64,000 bases of DNA, from positions 46,378,001 to 46,442,000 of the forward strand of contig NC_070614.1 in the NCBI RefSeq assembly GCF_027172205.1, read 5' to 3'. Positions within the stretch are counted from its first letter, which is position 1, and each line of letters opens with the position of its first letter. The position numbers and the translations under genes are program-made. This document shows positions 11,095-22,848 of this stretch, one piece after another. This stretch comes from Podarcis raffonei (taxonomy: Eukaryota > Chordata > Lepidosauria > Squamata > Lacertidae). Below the pieces are notes generated by a model. That model searched no databases. It was not told where the DNA came from and was given only the letters and a program-made list of their open reading frames with translations.

Positions 11095-11546
11095 TGTCAG
11101 GGGCTGGACTGAGGAGGAATGGTGGAGGCCAACTCCCTTTCTCCTGAACCTTCCTGAGAACAGGAGGACAGTATAGATTTAGAACAGTATTTAGAAAAAA
11201 CGCTGCAAAGGGCAGAAGCTGGGAAATATTGGAAGAGGAACAGCAGGAAGAAGAAGCACCAGGAGAGAGACAGCTGACAGACTCAGTGTCCTTGGAAAGC
11301 ATACCTGACCCCCTCTCCCAGGACCAGGCGTGCATTGAAGGTAGTAAAACAGAGAGCTCAGAGACAGAAAGCTCAGATTAGCCAATGCAGGGATGATGTA
11401 GAATAGGGAAGACGCAGGGGGCTGGGACTTTATTTGGAGCAACACCATTCTTAGGGAAGGCTGCATTCCTCTCTGTGAATTGTTGAATAAATTGCTTGGT
11501 AAGAACTATCATTTCTCTGATTCTTGGCTGACAACGCAGCCTGACA
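11095..11546 (+). mobile_element. Solo LTR-like fossil (Gypsy-type LTR suspected)
   Basis: Bounded by TGTCAGGGG at the left and CCTGACA at the right, with GC-rich body and an AATAAA-type signal (GTTGAATAAATTGC) near its right end, as LTRs have. No internal coding region accompanies it. Related blocks lie at 12184, 21412 and 35731. An old, isolated copy. Confidence 0.6.
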
Positions 11547-12183
11547 CCGCAGCACGATCAGTCATGATTAAAAACATAGCTTTTTTAAGTGCCCCATTCT
11601 TTAACTTGGTAATTTTAGAAAAACTGGAAAGTAATCCCATAAGATTCAAGGAAAGAACTCACTATGAGTTAATTGTTTTTTTGTTGATTTTAAAAAGCAA
11701 CCTCCCTCCGGCTTTATTTTTTTAAAACCAAATTTATTAATCAGCAAAGGCAAAAGAGATAACTAGATTGAGATATCCAAATAAATACAAAATAGCAAGG
11801 GATCCAATACAAACAAATTCAAAGAGGTGCAAATTTCAAAGAATGGCAATGTTTTGGTTCTCACATTATTTCAGAAAGTGTGAATTAGGTTGGCTCATCA
11901 TGAAATGTGAACTGAAAAACTCTTTCCCCATCACTAATTCTGTTGAGCACATACGATATCCATTCAGAAAAAGCTCCCAGTACATATTGATAATGTGTAG
12001 AGAAGACCTGATTCTTCCAAAGATTACAACAGAAAATATCCACAACTGATAAATGTGAGGACTTCCATTAGTATATAGAGTCCCTTATATAACAGCTCTC
12101 AAACAGGCTCATCCCTCACTTCCTGGGTTAGGAAAGGAGATTGGTTGTTAAACCACTCCGGAAGGGAAATAGGGGTCTCCTAA
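11547..12183. other. Intergenic, no gene seen
   Basis: A/T-rich sequence between two LTR fossils. I recognise no gene and no clear repeat. Confidence 0.4.
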
Positions 12184-12681
12184 TGTCAGGCTTCAAGGAA
12201 TTGGCTTCTTCCTCGCGTGGCAGTAGATAAGCAAAACAAAGAGAGCAGAGTCTCCTTACCAGTTTGAATTCCTATAATAATCACAGCAAGGGATAACAAA
12301 CATTTCCCTCTAAGAATGGCGGTGCTTCCAATTAAGGCTACCCCCCCATCCCTCCCAATCCATGTCACCCCTACGTCTGGCAACCTGAGCTTGTAGTCGC
12401 TGTACTTTCTGTTCGGCAACTTTCTCAGCTCTCCTAGAATGGGGGCGGGGGGATGCTATCCAACAACTGTGAATCTGTTAACTCTCTCTCTTCCAGTGTT
12501 TCTTCTCCAAGCTGCTCTTCATCCATTTTCCTAGCTTTTCCCTTCTGAACTATGCCCCTCTGCAAACCACTGTTCTACATCTATACTGTCCTCCTGCTCC
12601 TGGGGAGATTCAGGGTCAGGGGGAGGCCGCGGCTCCCACCATGCCTCCTCATTGTAGCCCTCCTCAGCACGGTCCCTGACA
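12184..12681 (-). mobile_element. Solo LTR-like fossil, reverse orientation
   Basis: Starts TGTCAGGCTTC and ends GGTCCCTGACA; the body, read on the minus strand, shares GAGGAATGGTGGGAGC-like and GACAGTATAGATG-like segments with the blocks at 11095 and 21412. No coding region inside. Treated as an LTR fossil. Confidence 0.55.
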
Positions 12682-12885
12682 CCTAACAACTCTAAGAACC
12701 CTTAATAAACTACAGTTCCTGGGATACTTTGAGGGGAAGCCATGGGAGTTTAAAGAGGCGCAACACTGCTTTAAATGCATGGTGTGAATGTGACCCATTC
12801 CACAAAACAGAATTTAATGGAAATGGTTGCCTATTGCAGCCGGCACCCAAAGGTTCCTGATTTTGATGCCAAATCCTACCCAAAA
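12682..12885. other. Short gap 3' of the third OR
   Basis: No gene seen. This is the 3' flank of the minus-strand OR that ends at 12886. Confidence 0.4.
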
Positions 12886-13833
12886 TCAACTTGGAGTCTT
12901 ACAAAACCTACCAACAAATTGCTTAGTTGTTCCTCTTAAGGCATCCTGGACCTGTCTATTCCTAAGGCAATATATGAAAGGGACGAGAAGAGGGGCCACC
13001 ACAGTGTTCAGAAGAGCCACCCCTTTGTTGAAAATTAATTCATTGGCGCCTTTTGGTTTTATGTACATGAAAATGCAACTGCCGTAGCCGATAGAGACCA
13101 CGATGCTGTGAGAAGCGCAAGTGGAGAAAGCCTTTTGCCTCCCTGCTGTTGACGGGATGCGCATGATGGTGGAAATAATATTGATGTAGGATACAATGTT
13201 TATAGCCAAGGTCCCGAGGAGAGAAAGAACAGCAATGAGGAGAACCATGAGTTCCAGAAGACTTGTATCTGTGCATGCCAGTTTAATCAGAGGCCCAATG
13301 TCACAGAAAAAATGGTCCATGGCATTTGGACCACAAAAGGGCATTTGAAATAATGTAATTGCTGGAGCCATGATAAGCAAAAATCCCCCAGCCCAAGAGC
13401 AGAGCACCATCAATGAGCAGGTTCGGCCATTCATTATGGTTGAGTAGTGAAGAGGGTGGCAGATAGCCACATATCTGTCAATGGACATGGCCGCCAGCAG
13501 AATAAACTCTGTGGTTCCCACAACCAGGAATAGATACACCTGCGTGAAACAACCAGGTAGGGAGATAGTCCGTTGGCCATTGGCCATGTTGGTCAAAGCT
13601 TTTGGAAGGACGGTGCTGGTGAAACCAATGTCCACAATTGCAAGATGTCGGAGGAAGAAATACATTGGGGTGTAGAGCTGGTTATTCACCAGCGTGATCA
13701 GAATAATCACTGTGTTTCCCAATATGGTCAGAAAATACGTGATGGAGAGCAGGAGAAAGATCAAGATTTCAAGCCAGCATTTGTCACTGAAGCCCAGGAG
13801 TATGAATTCCCTCACAACAGTGTTGTTCCTCAT
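12886..13833 (-). CDS. Olfactory receptor, class II, family 6-like
   Basis: A 315-aa odorant receptor from MRNNTVVREF. A longer frame reaches 13908, but the acceptor CTTTGTTTTCAG (AG at 13849-13848) sits between that ATG and this one, so the extension is intron. Seen: NNT glycosylation site at residue 3, GN at 39-40, PMYFFLRH in TM2, SIDRYVAICHPLHYS from 117, HFFCDIGPLIKLAC in the second extracellular loop, [11 protein letters not shown] in TM6, GSCIFMYIKP at the end of TM6. In TM7 the motif is VPFIY: the Asn of NPxxY is Val, a change shared by a subgroup of this cluster. First of six minus-strand ORs. Confidence 0.95.
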   Translation of the reverse strand: MRNNTVVREFILLGFSDKCWLEILIFLLLSITYFLTILGNTVIILITLVNNQLYTPMYFFLRHLAIVDIGFTSTVLPKALTNMANGQRTISLPGCFTQVYLFLVVGTTEFILLAAMSIDRYVAICHPLHYSTIMNGRTCSLMVLCSWAGGFLLIMAPAITLFQMPFCGPNAMDHFFCDIGPLIKLACTDTSLLELMVLLIAVLSLLGTLAINIVSYINIISTIMRIPSTAGRQKAFSTCASHSIVVSIGYGSCIFMYIKPKGANELIFNKGVALLNTVVAPLLVPFIYCLRNRQVQDALRGTTKQFVGRFCKTPS

Positions 13834-13847
13834 TTCTGGGCACTTCT

Positions 13848-13860
13848 CTGAAAACAAAGT
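13848..13860 (-). promoter_or_regulatory. 3' splice acceptor of the OR coding exon
   Basis: On the minus strand the bases read ACTTTGTTTTCAG, a good polypyrimidine tract and AG, 14 bases before the ATG of the OR at 12886-13833. It decides the start codon and implies a non-coding 5' exon further upstream. Inferred from sequence only. Confidence 0.7.
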
Positions 13861-13996
13861 GAAAGAAAATGAGTCAATAAAGCTGGCCTCTCCAAAAGCA
13901 GAAGTCATTTAGTATTGATTCACTCCGATTAAATCAATACTGTAATTCCTCATATATTTAAGAATGGACTTGCTGAAACCAATCAAGGTCTCTATG

Positions 13997-15284
13997 TGTC
14001 AGGGACTGGCTGGATGAGGAAGAGTTTGGATTTGATATCCCGCCTTTCACTCCCCCTTCAGGAGTCTCAAAGCGGCTAACAATCTCCTTTCCCTTCCTCC
14101 ACCACAACAAACACTCTGTGAGGTGAGTGGGGCTGAGAGACTTCAAAGAAGTGTGACTGGCCCAAGGTCACCCAGCAGCTGCATGTGGAGGAGCGGAGAC
14201 ACGAACCCGGTTCCCCAGATTACGTGACTACCGCTCTTAACCACTACACCACACTGGAGGAGTGGTGGAGACCGCCTGACCAAGAGGCTTCCAGGGAGAG
14301 CACAGAAGTAGGTAATATGGACCCAAGTTCATGGTGGTAGAAAACAGGACACACCCCAGAAGAAAGGAACTGGGACATATTGGAGGGTGAGTGTGGCGAT
14401 CACACAGGGCCCCCGGACGTTTGACGGTCTATTAACCCTGTGCCACCACTGTGATTGCTTTCTTCGCTGCCACCACCCCACTTCTCACCGGGACACACGG
14501 AGTCCAGACAGTTGTTAACATTAACACATAATCAAGTTTATTTTTAAATGCAGGAACAAGCATATGGATTCTGTTTATTTTTCTCTTGTCAGTTTCTTAA
14601 TCTTAGTTCCTAACAACTCCAAACTGATTATTCCAACTATCTATCTGACTCAACCTAACAATTCCTCTCACTCTCTCACAATACAACTCGACCAATGCAT
14701 TGCCTATTCCTCCCTCTTCCTTCTCCAACTCCCAAATCTCAACTCTCAACTCCCAAACCTCAACTGACTTTCAAAACCTCCCACTCTAACTTTTACTCCC
14801 CCCTTGCATTCTCACTGGCCAATCACATCACACCCATTTTAACCCTTTCCTTATGACCCATCCTAGGAGGCAAACGCCACAGTGAGGAACAGGGGGAAGC
14901 CAGCAGGTGCACCGGCTCTGAACAGAGGCATTAACCAGATGTGAAAGAGACAGTACCGGAGTCAGTTGATAGTATGTCCCTTGAGAGCCTGCCACATCCC
15001 TCTCCTTTCCTAAGACCAGGTGTTTCATCCATGTCACAGAGCAGAAAACCAGGCAGAGACAGAAACAGTCCTTTGGCAACAGCCATAGGCAGCCTGAGGG
15101 GGCTAACACATAGAAAGTGATCTGGTGAGGACAGGACACTCTGGGCAACAGCTCAAGCTTTGAGGGAGTAGACTCCATGCGTTTCTGCTTGATACTAATA
15201 AATGAACTGAAGAAGAAGCTCGCTGCATGCCTGGTTTCTCTTGACTGTTCACTAAGTGTGTTGCCTGTCAGCTCCCTCGCGACA
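13997..15284 (+). mobile_element. LTR-like fossil with nested insertions
   Basis: Left end TGTCAGGGACTGG; right end CCCTCGCGACA, preceded by an AATAAA-type signal near 15197 and the block GAAGCTCGCTGCATGCCTGG. A reverse SINE (14019-14257) lies just inside the left end. A further unrelated block with low coding potential (about 14395-14830) probably represents another insertion. I see no gag or pol. Old and fragmentary. Confidence 0.5.
14019..14257 (-). mobile_element. CORE/MIR-like SINE inside the LTR fossil
   Basis: Reverse copy of the family at 5748-6000: tail complement GAGTTTGGATTTGATATCCC at the left, GGCCCAAGGTCACCCAGCAG in the middle and the tRNA-like head complement CGAACCCGGTTCCCCAG to CTCTTAACCACTACACC at the right. 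Confidence 0.85.
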
Positions 15285-15996
15285 CTAAGCAATCCATCAT
15301 TTCTTTTCTCCCACAGTGGCAAACCAGATGTCTGAGGACCGTGACCCTCAGTTGTTTGTCTCTAAATTTTTGGTTGTCTCCATGTATCAGTGAATTTTGG
15401 TGCCAGTGTAAAGTTATGAGGTCCCCATTTTTCAGTAGTCCAATATGAATTATTTTGGCATGGATGCTTCAAACACAGCTGAATTGTTTGAGGAAGGAGG
15501 AAGAAATATGGGCACTGTAAATCTGGAATTTATGTAAATAATATTGTGCGAATATGTAATAATATTACAGAAACTAAGGTAAACTAATAAGTAGTAAATG
15601 TGTAGGTAACAATAATATATGAATTGGGGTATGAGTTTGGTTGGGAGAGGAAGAGAGTCTGCTTGGAATGTGGGAAGTGAGTGGTGATTGGGGAAGAATT
15701 TGAAAGGGAGTGTGAATAATGGGAAACAGTTCAGAGAAACAATTGTGTGGTAATTGCAGTGAGATATGGGAAGAGAGTGTTTGGGTGGTGGGAGAATTAG
15801 TTTAATAAAGGAGGCCCAGCATTTTTATTAGTCACTGTGCTGTATGTAACCAATAAGACACTGTAAAACTAGAAGCATACACTTCTGTAACACTAATCAA
15901 TCATCATACCTTTTAATATTTGTATCTCAATAAATTATTTTATCATACACACTTGCCTTTTGATTGGTAATGATAGTGGTGGGAAATATATACAGG
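15285..15996. other. Intergenic, no gene seen
   Basis: A/T-rich, with no recognised coding sequence. It ends at a MITE. Confidence 0.4.
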
Positions 15997-16243
15997 TACA
16001 GTGGTACCTCAGGTTACATACACATCAGGTTACATATGCTTCAGGCTACATACTCCGCTAACCCAGAAATAGTGATTCAAGGTTAAGAACTTTGCTTCAG
16101 GATAAGAATAGAAATCAGGCTCTGTTGGCGTGGCGGCAGCAGGAGGCCCCATTAGCTAAAGTGGTGCTTCAGGTTAAGAACAGTTTCAGGTTAAGAACAG
16201 ACCTCCAGAACGAATTAAGTACTTAACCCGAGGTACCACTGTA
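15997..16243 (-). mobile_element. Tigger-like MITE
   Basis: TA-CAGTGGTACCTCAGGTTACA at the left and CCCGAGGTACCACTG-TA at the right. Internal segments are the reverse complement of the copy at 4403-4628 (AGGCCCCATTAGCTAAAGTGG). No transposase. Confidence 0.8.
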
Positions 16244-16251
16244 CTTACTAT

Positions 16252-16981
16252 CTGTTGTAGCAGACGTGGTTGGTGGATGGATGGCAGCTAATAGATTGAG
16301 GTTGAATTCTGACAAGACAGAAGTACTGTTCTTGGGGGACGGGGGTGGGTGAGTGTGGAGGACTCCTTGGTCCTGAACGGGATAACCGTGACCCTGAAAG
16401 ACCAGGTGTGTAGCCTGGGAATCATTTTGGACTCATAGCTGTCCATGGAGGCGCAGGTCAATTCTATGTCCAGGGCAGCTGTTTACCAGTTCCATCTGGT
16501 TCACAGGCTGAGACCCTTCGTGCCCGCAGACTGTCTTGCCAGAGTGGTACATGCTCTGGTTATCTTCCACTTGGACTACTGCAATGTGCTGTATGTAGGG
16601 CTACCTTTGAAGGTGACTGGGAGTGGCCGCCAGGACCATATAATACCTGTTCTAAAGGATCTTCACTGACTCCCAGTACGTTTCCAAGCACAATTCAAAG
16701 TGTTGGTGCTGACCTTTAAAGCCCTAAACGGCCTTGGCCCAGTATACCTGAAGGAGTGTCTTCACCCCCATCGTTTAGCCTAGACACTGAGGTCCGGAGC
16801 TGAGGGTCTTCTGGCAGTTCCCTTACTGCGAGGTTATAGGGAACCAGGCAGAGGGCATTCTCAGTAGGGGCGCCCTCCTTGTGGAACGCCCTCCCATCAG
16901 ATGTCAAGGAAATAAACAACTATCTGTTCTTCTAAAAGGCAGCCCTGTTTAGGGAACTTTTTACCTTATTATGTTGTAAGC

Positions 16982-17053
<72 letters not shown>
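16252..17053 (+). mobile_element. L2 LINE 3' fragment with microsatellite tail
   Basis: Matches the 3' part of the L2 copy at 478-1824 from GGATGGATGGCAGCTAA onward, including the block coding for YQFHLVHRLRPFVPADCLARVVHALVI-like residues. Unlike that copy it has frame breaks, including a stop where the other reads TGG before CTCCCAGTACG, and short deletions. It ends in (GAT)n followed by (ATA)n at 16984-17053. Confidence 0.85.
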
Positions 17054-17055
<2 letters not shown>

Positions 17056-17989
17056 TTCACATGTAACTCTCAGAAACCTAGCCCCAAGCTGCGTACCTTA
17101 CAGAGAGAAGGAGAAGCTGCTAGAAGAGAGTTGCTGTGTTATATTATTTATAACACAGCCATTCACCATCCAGATATGAGTTCTCTGCAAAGTACTAACC
17201 AGTTACAACCCACACTCACCAGAGGGCTTCAGCATATTCTCCTTGGTCCTCTGCAGAATGGTGCCTGGACCCTGATTTCTGCAGATGGCAAATGAGTGCC
17301 TAGAACTTACAAGCTGCAGCTGTTAAAGGATCTTAAATGCAAGACTCAGTTGTGCTGAAGCTGATTTCCTGCTTGCTTCCCAAGCAAAGATAAAGGCTAA
17401 AAACTGCTCACTCTAACAGAGCAAGGCTCAGTATTATAGGGGATTTACTCCCAGTTTAGAACACATAGGTTTCCCAGTTCCCATTGTTCTCAGTTGACTA
17501 TGCCTCCCTGAATATTCTTTGCTTCCTTGCTTCATATAAGCTTATCAGCATGACTGTATGTATTTCTACATCTCTTTGCATCAGGACTGAATCAGCCTCT
17601 CAGACATAGTGGTGCATGCTGACATCCCTAAGCACAAAGCATAAGAGATATTGGGTCTTTACTAGGTAGGCTACACAAGAGACGTTTGTTCTAATTCTCT
17701 GAGGAGCAGGAAACCTACTGTACAACTGATGAATAAAGCTAATTTTGTAACATATTAGTCTGTAAGGGTCATAGGTTGTAGATGTGCATTCCATGTGCAT
17801 TGGCAAGTTCTTTTTAGTTATTTCATCGTATTATTTTTGTAGATGCAAACCAATATGCTCAACCTTTACTTACCTCCTTGATAGTTTATTATCTGTTCCC
17901 TTTAGGAGTCTTTTGGTGTGTGCTTATTTTGTTGCTTTTTCATTTTGTAGTTTTAATCTTTGTATTAGCTTGCTGGAAAGCAATGTGTG
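17054..17989. other. Unique left flank of the 9-kb duplication
   Basis: No gene seen. The stretch is present once in the window; the duplicated segment begins at its right edge within GTGTGCAAAGCC. Confidence 0.5.
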
Positions 17990-18070
17990 CAAAGCCTAGA
18001 GTGAATTGTATCATGTGAAAAGTTACTCATACAACTTAAAATCTTCATTGGTTTACATGAGAATTACATA

Positions 18071-18330
18071 TACAGTGGTACCTCAGTTTACAGCCATAAT
18101 CCGTTCCGGAGGTCCGTTTGTAAACCAAAACAGGTTGTAACCCAAGGTGCGCTTTCGCCAATGAGGCCTCCCCCCCAAATTGTTCGTAGTCCAGAAAAAA
18201 GAAAAAAGAAAAAAAGGGTTGTAATCCAAAAAAAAAGGTTCCAAACCCAGACATGCACTTCCGGGTTTGACGTGTTTGTAATCCAAAACGTATGCAAACC
18301 AAGACGTATGCAAACCGAGGTACCACTGTA
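18071..18330 (+). mobile_element. Tigger-like MITE, variant subfamily (copy A)
   Basis: TA-CAGTGGTACCTCAGTTTACAG at the left, CCGAGGTACCACTG-TA at the right. The body differs from the 4403 copy: CCGTTCCGGAGGTCCGTTTG and an A-rich centre. It predates the duplication, since copy B has it at 32406-32671. Confidence 0.8.
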
Positions 18331-18932
18331 TATTGGCAGTAACTAACAAAAGAAAACCATTTTCTCCCAAAACTTTGCTTTCTTCCTTCTTTTACCCTCC
18401 TTTTTATTTTATTATTTCAGCAATTTTCAAGTTTTTTTGCCAACCATTCACACTGAATGCCTTTGCGTATGTTGCCAGAATATCAGTTGAACTGAATGCC
18501 ATTGGGAAACAATGAGAATTCATTCTGCTGGTAACAAGTTCAAACCTGAGACTGGATGCTCTTTACCTACATTGTTTTAGTCACTGATACTATGTAATGA
18601 ACACTGTTGCTGTTTGATTCAGAGGGGAGTGAATAGAAGGAGCAGAAAGAGGAAAAGGAAGGATCACCATTAGCAAAATAATAACAGGGTTTGTCTGGGC
18701 AGAACATCCACCTTTTGTGTGGTGGTAGCATGCATTCGACTGAGCACACAAAAGGTCACTGGTTCAATCCCTTGCATCTCCAGATAGGATTAGGAATGTC
18801 CTCTGTCTGAACCCTTGGCAAGCCTCTACCCATCAGTATAGAAAATACAGGGCCAGATGCACTAAAGGTCTCTCTCAGTACAAGACACCCTCCCATGTTT
18901 CTAAAACCTTTCTACAGTCCCTTTTCAAATCA
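18331..18932. other. 3' flank of the OR at 18933, copy A
   Basis: No gene seen. 18728-18845 looks like a decayed tRNA-headed SINE (GACTGAGCACAC and a B-box-like GGTTCAATCCC at about 18763). The same is seen in copy B. Confidence 0.4.
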
Positions 18933-19892
18933 TCAGTGCTTGGAAATCCCAGAAAACTTAATTCTCTGACCAATGACATCTTTCAGGGCCTCCTTGACCT
19001 GCTTGTTCCTCAAGCTGTAGATGAACGGGTTGAGTAGCGGAGACACCACATTGTTCAGAACACCCACCGTTCTGCTGAGGTCCAGTCCCCCACTCTGCCT
19101 TGGTTTGACATACATAAAAATGCAGCTTCCATAGGTGATGAAGACAACCAGAAGGTGGGAGGCACAAGTTGAGAAGGCTTTCTGCCGCCCTGCCTTTGAA
19201 GGGATGTACATGATAGTAGAAATAATCTTAAAATATGAAACTATGGTCACAGTTAAAGTTCCCAGGACACTAAAAGTGGCCAGTAGAAAATCAAGCAATT
19301 CTAGGGACTGAGTATCAGTGCAAGCAAGCTTTACCAATGGCAGATTATCACAGAAGAAGTGATTGATGACATTTGGGCCACAGAAGGGTAAACGGAACAA
19401 CAAAATAAGAGGAACAATAAGGTATAGGAAACTGAATATCCAAGAACCCAACACTAAGTGGGTACAGAGACGACTGTTCATGATGGTTGTATAGCGAAGT
19501 GGATTACAGATGGCCACGTATCTGTCAAAGGACATAGTAGCCAAGAGGAAGAATTCAGTGGTCCCCAGTATGAAATAGAAAAAGGACTGAGTGAAACAGC
19601 CTGCAACAGAAATGGTTTTGTCATCAAAGGCCAGGTTGAGCAAAACCTTGGGGATGGTGGAAGAGGTGAAACCAATTTCCAAGAGAGAGAAATTTCTGAG
19701 GAAGAAATACATGGGGGTCTGGAGACGATGGTCAAGCAAGGTGATGGAGATGATGAGGACGTTCCCACCAATGGTCAAGAAGTAGATGATGAGGAGAAGT
19801 ACGAACAGGAGAAGTTGTAGCCACCGGACACTGGTGAAGCCCACAAGGATGAATTCCGCAACTATGGTAGACTTGTTTTCCATTGTAGGCAT
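18933..19892 (-). CDS. Olfactory receptor, class II, family 6-like (copy A, gene 1)
   Basis: A 319-aa odorant receptor. The first ATG gives [17 protein letters not shown] three codons later is an equally plausible start. The acceptor TTCTTTTCTTTTCTAG (AG at 19921-19920) lies 27 bases upstream. Seen: NKS glycosylation site, GGN in TM1, TPMYFFLRN in TM2, [29 protein letters not shown] in the second extracellular loop, [28 protein letters not shown] in TM7 with the complete NPxxY motif. Copy B (33273-34232) differs by about 12 bases and six residues (D/V and V/L in the second extracellular loop region, T/S, D/A, I/T, S/F). Both copies are open. Confidence 0.95.
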   Translation of the reverse strand: MPTMENKSTIVAEFILVGFTSVRWLQLLLFVLLLIIYFLTIGGNVLIISITLLDHRLQTPMYFFLRNFSLLEIGFTSSTIPKVLLNLAFDDKTISVAGCFTQSFFYFILGTTEFFLLATMSFDRYVAICNPLRYTTIMNSRLCTHLVLGSWIFSFLYLIVPLILLFRLPFCGPNVINHFFCDNLPLVKLACTDTQSLELLDFLLATFSVLGTLTVTIVSYFKIISTIMYIPSKAGRQKAFSTCASHLLVVFITYGSCIFMYVKPRQSGGLDLSRTVGVLNNVVSPLLNPFIYSLRNKQVKEALKDVIGQRIKFSGISKH

Positions 19893-19919
19893 TCATCATT
19901 CATTTGTAGGGAAGGTTTT

Positions 19920-19937
19920 CTAGAAAAGAAAAGAAAT
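19920..19937 (-). promoter_or_regulatory. 3' splice acceptor before the OR coding exon (copy A, gene 1)
   Basis: The minus strand reads TTCTTTTCTTTTCTAG, an excellent acceptor, just upstream of the coding exon; copy B is identical at about 34260-34277. No matching donor could be fixed with confidence. Confidence 0.7.
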
Positions 19938-21411
19938 CCAATTGGTAATGGAAAACTCAAGATGTCTCCAGTCATTGTTATAATGTCTAAAGGCAGCATT
20001 GACAGCAATCTGTAGGAAATGCTGAAATATGAGCAACCAAGAATAAAGCAATTTCGAAAATGAAACAATGGGAGGAATTAATCAGTGTATGTTAAGTTAA
20101 ACATTTATATCTTTCTCAAATAGTCAACACATTGACCTTCAATCTTTACAGATCCAGGATCTGCTTTTAAGGCAAATATACATTTATGGACCTATTTCTT
20201 AATATTTGCCATATATTTTCTCCTGTTGCAATCCACCTTGGAACAGGTCATGATCTATTAGTGGGTACTGACCCACTAGCTGAAGATTGGTTGATTATTT
20301 AATTTATTCTCCACTTAATATATTAAAAATATCTCTAAGCAGTGTACAAAAATCTCAAGCAACCACAGACAACTTAAACAAAATATTACAAAAATATACA
20401 GTTGCATATAACAATGTTACATTAATATAACTCTCAGCCCCCAGGTTTTCACCCAGGGTCGAAACAAACTCTCACCTCACCCACAAAAGTTCCACAATGA
20501 TAAGAGTTCCAGGAAACAGCAGGCATTGCCCTGGTCTCTCACTCTAGACTTGTTTCTTATAGGCAGGCCCAAGGTGGATGGCTCTTCCTCAAGCTGCCCA
20601 GAGCAGTGTCCCATTCAGGCCAGTGGAACACACAGAAAGAAGGAAAGAGCGGCAAGAGGAAAATTTGTGGAGACTGGGGTGGGAAAGAAAAGGAGAGATA
20701 AATCTTTCAAGCTGCTTCTTGTGCCTGTATAAATAATGATCATCTTTCTTGGTTCAATAAGAATGACATCATCATGCTTGCCAAAGTTTTTCCTCCTTTG
20801 CTCTTGTAACTATTCCCATTGAGGTTAATTGGTGAATACCATAACTAAATTCACTAGAGAATTCACTTTGTGTACGGGGATGTGGGAGGCAGGGACTGTT
20901 TTACTTCAAAGCTGGGATTCATTTAGTTTATTTTACCCCTATTCATGAATCACTGCCTATAAAATATCTAGAATATATTTTATAATAAAAGCACTGATGA
21001 TAAAACAATTACAACAGTTTTGTATGTAAAACATTTTTTTAAATGCCATATATAGAGACAATTTCAAATTCAATGTAGATACAGCCAGGGATGATAAAAA
21101 TCTCCACTTAAATGCCTTGAAAAAGAAGGTCATCAGTTGGTGCTTTGAAAACAACACAGGTGGTCTCTGTCAGGCATGAAATGGGAGAGAGGAGTGCCAC
21201 CACACTAAAGACCTAATTTCTACATCACACGGAACTGACATCTTGTTAGGGTGGTATCAGTTGGCTATCTAAGGAATGCAAAATTTTTGTTGGGATGCTT
21301 TGTTAATTTTGTTTGATTTGGCCAATGGACCAATGGACAGTGCTGGCCCTACCATTGGCTAGAATGAGAGGGCCACTTCATGCAAGGATGGTGAGCAGCA
21401 GGGAGCAATGA

Positions 21412-21913
21412 TGTCAGAGACCAGGCTGAGGAATACTGCTCTGATGAGGAATGGTGGGAGCCGCCCCCTGCTCCTGACCAGGACTGTGCAGCTGCCCAGG
21501 AGCAGTGGAGCAGTATAGATTTGAAGCAGTGGTTTGCAGAGGGGCATAGTTCTGAAGACAAAAGTTGGGACGAACTGGGGGTGGTGGTGGTGGTGAACAG
21601 CTAGGAGAAGAAGAACTGGGAGAGAGAGAGAGTTATCTGACTCTCTCGCTTGAAAGCCCACATCCGCCCAGCCCCAGATCACAGTGAGCAGATAAGGTGG
21701 CAGCCCAGAAAGCGAAGCAGTTGCAAGGCGCGGAAGTGACTAGAGAGGAAGTGGGTGGAAACCTTAATTGGAAACACCATCATTCTGAGAATGGCTGCTT
21801 TGTTCTTTTGCTGTGATCATTCAAGACTCTTTAAATGGTACGCAACTCTTTTTGCTTTGTTCTGCTTATCTCCAGCCAAAGCGGGGAGGAAGCCGAGTCC
21901 CCAAAGCCTGACA
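21412..21913 (+). mobile_element. Solo LTR-like fossil (copy A)
   Basis: TGTCAGAGACCAGG at the left and AAAGCCTGACA at the right; the body shares GAGGAATGGTGGGAGCC and AGTATAGATTTGAAGCAGT with the blocks at 11095 and 12184. No coding region. Same block at 35731-36232. Confidence 0.55.
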
Positions 21914-22437
21914 AATGGTGAGGTGTTGAAGGACTAAACTTTGTGTGCCACATGGTCTTTCCTTTAACCTCCTAAACTAGCACAGTGCCCTCAGGTGACT
22001 GAACAGACATTTCTAACAAATGCTCCATTCATAACAATTGAACAAATAGTCAGCCTTGTTTTCTATGTTGTCCTTCAACTTAGGGAAGGTGTTTTTCAGC
22101 AAATACTGTATCGTGTTTCTCTTCTAGCTCCCAACATCATGTCTCATGCTGTTCCACAGGGTCTTCCAACCTTCTAGAGCAGACTTGAAGGGAAGTATGG
22201 GACAATGTAGAGAGAAGGAAAGAACAGGAATTACCTTCTCCTCCCCTTTGATGAAATATTCCTCAAAATCAATAAGCCTTCTGCAAGCAAAGACGCATCA
22301 GTATGTTTGTGGAACTCAAGTGACCATTCAAGTATCACTTTTCCCACACAGCATCAAACCCCAAAAAGTGTCCACTGTCTCACGCCTATGAATTATGTAT
22401 GCACATATGTAACTATGTATGTATGCATTTTCTGTCT

Positions 22438-22632
22438 TTCTTCATGGAGCTCAAGGCGATATATGTTGATTCTCCTCCACACTTTATCCTCGCAAGAAGT
22501 CTGTGAAGTAGGTAAGGCTAAGAAAGATTGACTGGCCTAAGGGTCACACAGGGATCTTACAAGTTGAGTGCAGATTTAAGCCTGAGCTATCCAGTCCCAG
22601 TCCAATACTCTTAATTACTAAACCACACTCCT
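22438..22632 (-). mobile_element. CORE/MIR-like SINE (copy A)
   Basis: Reverse orientation: GAGCTCAAGGCGATATATG at the left, GACTGGCCTAAGGGTCACACAG in the middle and CTCTTAATTACTAAACCACAC, the complement of a tRNA-like A box, at the right. Decayed. Copy B has it at 36757-36951. Confidence 0.65.
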
Positions 22633-22770
22633 TACAAACTTCATACCATAACTTCCTGAATTCCTGTTTTGGAATGTAGGCTAGTGGGGAGTTCTGTGTC
22701 CAGATTATCTGTATTTGCTCTTTTCTTGAAAATGTCTCACATTTCCTGAATACAGTGTTGGTGAATCAGT

Positions 22771-22771
<1 letters not shown>

Positions 22772-22847
<76 letters not shown>
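22772..22847 (+). repeat. (CT)n(CA)n microsatellite (copy A)
   Basis: About 38 bases of CT followed by about 36 of CA. In copy B (37091-37140) the array is shorter and interrupted (CTCTCG, CACTCACTCA), so it has changed length since the duplication. Confidence 0.95.

Positions 22848-22848
<1 letters not shown>

Noticed and set aside
13834-13908. N-terminal extension of the OR at 12886-13833
   Set aside because: A strong splice acceptor (CTTTGTTTTCAG) lies between the two ATGs, so the extension is intronic.
14828-15322. 164-codon minus-strand frame
   Set aside because: It lies in an LTR-like fossil, antisense to it, and resembles no family.
19458-19820. 120-codon plus-strand frame opposite the OR at 18933, repeated at 33798-34160
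   Set aside because: Antisense shadow of the OR exon; its preservation follows from the duplication.
21359-21682. 107-codon minus-strand frame identical in both duplicate copies
   Set aside because: It lies over an LTR-like fossil with a His run from a GGT repeat; identity between copies reflects the recent duplication, not selection.
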